64,000 nt of DNA, from assembly GCA_030435675.1 (NCBI GenBank), contig CM059622.1, forward strand, positions 6,448,001-6,512,000, written 5' to 3'. How positions within the stretch are numbered: the stretch's first letter is position 1; each line of letters begins with the position of its first letter. The notes under the pieces are model-generated. The model searched no databases, was not told the DNA's origin, and saw only the letters and a program-made list of their open reading frames with translations. Shown one piece after another: positions 59,617-64,000 of the stretch. Source of the stretch: Steinernema hermaphroditum. Taxonomy: Eukaryota > Nematoda > Chromadorea > Rhabditida > Steinernematidae. The translations under genes were made by a program, and so were the position numbers.

Positions 59617-60991
59617 ATGACGATCAGTTACTCGTTCAAAGCGTCAACAGCGGATGCATTTACCTTCTGGAAGTTACTCGGCTACTGGCAGGCTAGCATT
59701 TGGAAGCTCGTCCTCAAGGAAATCGCAGTTTGGATCCTCGTGTACGTCTCATACGGCATGACATACTACTTTTACTTCAAGGTAGGTGTGTTTAGCTACA
59801 GCCCCTTCCCAAACCGGAGATTCCAGAGCAGCCCGTATGCCGGCAGCGTGAAGGAGTTGACTAAGTTCGCACAGATATTCGCTGGCACGATTCCGCTGAC
59901 ACTGCTCCTAGGCTTCTACACGAGCCTTGTCGCCGAGCGTTGGTGGGCAATGTACACTCTGATGGACTGGCCCGACACGGCTGGCCTCGCTCTGGCCACC
60001 TACTTCAAAAACAACGCCCTCAGCGACACGAAGAGTCGCCTGGTCCGTAGGACCTGCGCCCGCTACATCGTGCTCACCTTCGTTCTTCTGATGCGTGACG
60101 TTTCCGCGCCCGTGAGGAACCGATTTCCACAGTTGGAGATCCTTGTCAAGAAGGGCGGTCTTCTGACAGCCGAAGAACTCGAGAAGCTTAACAGAATCCG
60201 GTACTTGGACAAGGGCTCCTGCAAGTACTGGGTACCCATCGAGTGGGCGCTCAGCATCCTCAAGGAGCATTACGTATCCAAGACGCAACAGGGAGCGAAG
60301 AAGTCAATCATGGACGAGAACAGCTACGTGCACTGTGTAGACGAGGTTAGGCTTTTGTCTTCTGGATTGTAGAGTGTTCGTTTCAGATTGGCACTTATCG
60401 CAGCAAACTGAGCGACATCATCTCCTACGACTGGGTGCCGATTCCTCTAGCGTACACTCAGATCGTTGTTGTTGCCGTTTACGCGCACGTAATCAATGCG
60501 GTCCTCTCGCAGCAAATCATCGACGCTGAAGACACTCTTTTCTTCTCGAGCTTCGCGCTCTCTGCGGTCTTCACAGTCATCGAAATCATATTCTACTTAG
60601 GCTGGCTAAAGTCGGCACAGGTGATGCTTAATCCGTTCGGCTTCGACGACGATGACTTCGAGGTGAACTGGCTGATCGACCGCCACTGGAACATCATCTA
60701 CAGGATGCTCGATAAGACCTTTGATGTCAATGATTGTCCGGCGCTGATCACCGCGAAGGACGTCGACGACAACGCCGAATTGCCGCACACCGTCGGCAGT
60801 GGAATCCTCCTCGCGTACGTTCTAGAACTCTGAAACCATGTGTTATTTAATTGCACGCATTCAGGAAGAAACAAAACCATCCGATGGTTGGCTCCGTAGT
60901 AAGGATGCAGATTCGTGGGAGCGAAGCGGAGCAGGTGCAACTTGTTCCCCGAAAGCGCCAAACCCGATTTCCCGGAGATCACCCCGCATAG
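59617..60991 (+). CDS. Bestrophin-family chloride channel
   Basis: Calcium-gated anion channel, pentameric, plasma membrane. Four exons: 59617-59781, 59827-60345, 60387-60814, 60865-60991, total 412 residues, typical for nematode bestrophins. Starts MTISYSFKASTADAFTFWKL, the usual bestrophin opening. TM1 IAVWILVYVSYGMTYYFYF; neck helix IPLTLLLGFYTSLVAERWW followed by WPDTA; RFPQLEILVKKGGL matching the family's RFP signature; TM3/4 IPLAYTQIVVVAVYAHVINA and AVFTVIEIIFYLGWL; calcium clasp NPFGFDDDDFEVNWLIDRHW. The last exon joins LLA to KKQNHPMVGSVVRMQIRGSE and ends RFPGDHPA. In the pore neck the first and third positions (Ile, Phe) are kept but the middle Phe is Leu. An in-frame ATG at 59518 is not used: it precedes the conserved start and runs back into the zinc-finger relic. 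Confidence 0.93.
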
Positions 60992-61345
60992 CTTGGAAAT
61001 GTTCTTTTTGCATAGTAAATAAATCACTTCTCTCAGACTCCACACATCTCCATTTGATATCAGCACTGACATCGAGCTGCAAAGAAACCTTCCAGAGGTG
61101 AACCGACTGGAGTGCAAAAAAAAAAGAAAATTGGACCGAACGTGACACATTTCTCACTCGTCTCGACGGCGCCCCTCGCGCGGATTTTCCTGTTTTCAAT
61201 TTAGTTCGTTTTTTGAGAACGTCTTCGAAAATCTCAGAAGGGGATTCTCGGGGAATTTCTCTGAACCCCCATCAACATTTCTGCGCGATTCACGTTGTCG
61301 CGCTTCTTCGCCCTTTCTCCCGAATTCCACTTGCCACTTACAGAA
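60992..61345. other. Intergenic before ncbp-1
   Basis: 354 bp, no gene seen. Ends in CACTTACAG at 61343, acceptor-like, two bases before the CBP80 ATG. Confidence 0.5.
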
Positions 61346-64000
61346 ATGTCAGGACGGAGCCGTCGCCGCTACTCCGATGACGACGACATGGACGACGCGA
61401 AGCGCCGCCGGGGCCCCGAGATCATCGACCTCGGCGCAACGATCGTCGAGCACATCGGAAGCCTCGGCGTGAAAGGTGCCTCGTCGGTGGAGAGCGAGCT
61501 GGAGAACCTTGCCCAGATGCTGAAGGGTGACATCGACTCTCATAAGCAGGTCATTTTGGACGCTCTTTCCGAAGGGTTTGTACCTCTTGGTGCACTGTTT
61601 GTATTTTCCGTTTAGAGTTTGTTTCCAGCCGAACAAGGTGACCATGTTCTCCACTCTGATCGGCTTGCTGAACGCCGCCAAATACAATTTTGGGGGAGAG
61701 GTCAGTCACCTTTTCCACACAAATATGATAGAAACGAGTTCCAGGTCATCAAACGAATTGTCTCGGACCTCGATATGTACTTCCAAAAGGGCGATTTTCC
61801 ACGCTGCACGAACATCGTCACGTTTCTCTGTGATCTTGCTAATGCGAAGGTTGTTACCGTTTCGTCTACCCTCGAGTTCTTGGAGGTCTTCGTAGCCGCT
61901 ATGTTCGATGACGATGTCCCACAGGTACCTCATCCACAACTCTGATTTCTCTTCAACGTCCTATACCAGGTACGCACTGACTGGTGCTGTTTCGTCGTTC
62001 TGAAATCGCTACCGTATATTGCACAAGAGCTGCAGGCGAAGAAACCCGCAGAATTTTCAAACGTAATGGAAGCTATGCAGAAATACGTGGAGGCGAGAAG
62101 TAGAGCGCACGTTGCGGTAATTTATCTGTTGCTGAGCCTAGTGTACATATCGTCCTTAGATGCTTCAAGTGTGGACTAAAACTGTACACGAACAGGAAGA
62201 CTATATCGATTGCCTTTGGGCGCAGATTTCCAAACTGAAAGAAGACAACTGGGAGGAGAAGCACCTGCAGCGCTACTACGTTGCCTTCGATTCCGCCCTG
62301 GCGGATGCTCTTCAGCACAATCTTCCTGGTATCCCCTTACCAGCGCACCACAAATACAGTCGATATCCTTGGCCCAAGGTTGTCTTCCGCCTTTTCGACT
62401 ACAGCGACTGTGACACTGATACGGTAGAGATTCTTTGTTTGAGTGGTCAACTTATTCTAATCTCTAGAGAACAGTACTCCCTGGAGCTCATTCGATAGAG
62501 AGATTCTTGATTGAAGAGGACATCCACAACATCATCCGGCTCAACATTTTGGATCGCAGAAGATGGTTTGTCGCACAGCTTGTTTTTTCTATAATGTGTG
62601 CAATATTCTAGCGCTACCGAACTTCTCGATTATAACAAAAGAGATGTGATTCCACTCAACTACGTCATTGTTGAGTGTCTTTTCGCCGAGATGATGAATT
62701 TGCCGGAATCTCCCGCAGTGTCTTTGTTCTATGGATCGGTTTTGATCCAACTTTGTGGACTGCAACCTGGCGGAATGCCTCAAGTGCTGGCTCAGGCGGC
62801 GCAGCTCTTCTATGAGCGAATCGAGTCCATGCAGCCTAGTTGCATTCAGCGGCTGATCGATTGGTTCAGCTACCACTTGTCCAACTTCCAGTACAAGTGG
62901 TCGTGGAACGACTGGACGGACTCGCTCACCGATGACCAGTTCACCCCCAAGACGTTCTTCGTCCGCGAAGTTATCGAGAAGTGCCTTCACTTCTCCTATC
63001 ACCAGCAAGTCACCGAGTTCCTTCCGCGTTTGTTCGAGAAGATGATCCCGGAGAAGCCGGTGATCATTCCTATCTACGAGGAGGATCATCCTGACTTCGA
63101 AGTTGCTCAGAAGTTCCGCGATGCTTTGAGGGCCAAGAAGACTGCGGAAGAGATTCTGGTTATTTTGAGAAGAGCACCAGAGCAAGTGGAACTGGAGCCG
63201 GAGGCTATGGACCAAAGCGGACCCATTGATCCGTCGACATTCAGAATCTTCTTTGGTGTTTTGCTGGAGATGGCGCACAAGTCCTTCAGCCACAATTTCG
63301 CGGCATTTACACGATATCATGAGACTTTGAAGGTGGCGGCTGAAGAGAGCGATGAACTGCAGGGATGTATTTTGCGAACTTTGTACGAATCGTGGAGGAA
63401 TCACCAACAGATGATGTTTGTGCTCATCGACAAGTTGCTCAAGATGCAGGTTCTTGATGCCTCGATCATCGTAGCCTTTGTGTTCAGCGACGAAATGAAA
63501 TCCGAATTCGAAAGGTACGGTTCCACATCGTATTTCTCTATGCGGACTGTTCCATTATAGATTGTGGCTCTGGGAGATTCTGTGTGCTGCGGTGACTCGT
63601 GTTTCCAAGCACTATCAGCATCTGAAAAATGAGATAGAGAAGCTGGAGAATGAAGCTAGAACATTGAACGTCGACGTGAAGGAGGAGAGCGTTGAAATCA
63701 AGGAGGAAGCCATGGACGCTGATGTAAGAGGCTGTCTGAGTTCTCCTTCAAGAACAACCTTTCAGATCGATGAGAAAGTCGAAGATCTGAAATCCAGTGA
63801 TGTCAGCAACATCGCTCGTGTGACCAGCAGAATCAACGAGCTGAAGCCAAGGCTGAACAAGGTGGAAAATGCTCTCCGCTGCATTCTTCTCGATGTTATC
63901 CACGTAAGCGCTCGAAAGACTCATGTTCAATGCTGATGCGTGCCCTTTTCAGAAGTTCACAGTCATTCTTGCCGAACACATTATGAGCTGCGATAATCTT
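61346..64000 (+). CDS. ncbp-1: Nuclear cap-binding protein subunit 1 (CBP80), 5' part
   Basis: Large subunit of the nuclear cap-binding complex, acting in splicing, export and decay of capped RNA. Starts [20 protein letters not shown], basic-acidic like other CBP80s, with the bipartite nuclear signal. MIF4G repeats follow: [40 protein letters not shown], then the CBP80 hallmarks [44 protein letters not shown]-like [82 protein letters not shown] and [21 protein letters not shown] coiled stretch ([20 protein letters not shown]) precedes the last exon seen ([16 protein letters not shown]), which runs off the window. Introns are short. The C-terminal part is outside the window. Confidence 0.95.

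Overview
The window is nuclear DNA of a nematode. Evidence: introns of about 40-60 bp with GT...TTTCAG borders; acceptor-like TTTCAG/TTTAG sites just upstream of many start codons, as expected for spliced-leader trans-splicing; closely packed same-strand genes; and nematode-typical genes, namely a CUT-1-type cuticlin, a DLK-1 kinase with the SDGLSD C-terminal hexapeptide, and an oversized ABCC/bestrophin/FABP repertoire. GC is roughly 50%. I cannot assign the species from sequence alone. All gene models were spliced by hand from conserved motifs and intron borders.

Layout. 0.1-7 kb: four forward genes with gaps of 120-200 bp that look like an operon (farnesyltransferase alpha, TAF2, a BORCS6-like lysosome-positioning subunit, an unrecognised basic protein). 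7.5-14.2 kb: an MRP-type ABC transporter, then a short RBBP6-like gene (DWNN domain plus Arg/Tyr repeats, no RING). 14.4-18.8 kb: the DLK-1 MAP3K on the reverse strand. 18.8-25.7 kb: gene-free DNA with an inverted pair of GATCGG-rich repeats and a broken copy of the last histidyl-tRNA synthetase exon. 25.7-43.5 kb: a dense block with histidyl-tRNA synthetase, an unknown gene, DDX41 helicase, two inverted fatty-acid-binding-protein paralogues with matching core promoters, an unknown proline-rich-tailed gene, NOL6, a three-finger C2H2 gene, a UBL+AN1 gene, a small four-TM protein, and the cuticlin. 44.2-49.8 kb: a tandem pair of furin-like proprotein convertases. 49.8-59.2 kb: a second gene-free block. 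59.2-64 kb: a broken Snail/Scratch-type zinc-finger fragment, a bestrophin, and the 5' part of the nuclear cap-binding protein CBP80, which runs off the right edge.

The most unusual points are: (i) the convertase pair, in which two long blocks (the 5' exons and a P-domain block of about 545 bp) are identical or nearly so while the catalytic exons have diverged, and in which both proteins end in a bare hydrophobic tail suggestive of GPI anchoring, next to a cuticlin that carries a dibasic cleavage site; (ii) DLK-1 with DCE in place of the DFG motif; (iii) the RING-less DWNN protein; (iv) the shared TATA+GGCGGCGCC promoter of the two FABP genes; and (v) the Snail-like relic just upstream of bestrophin.
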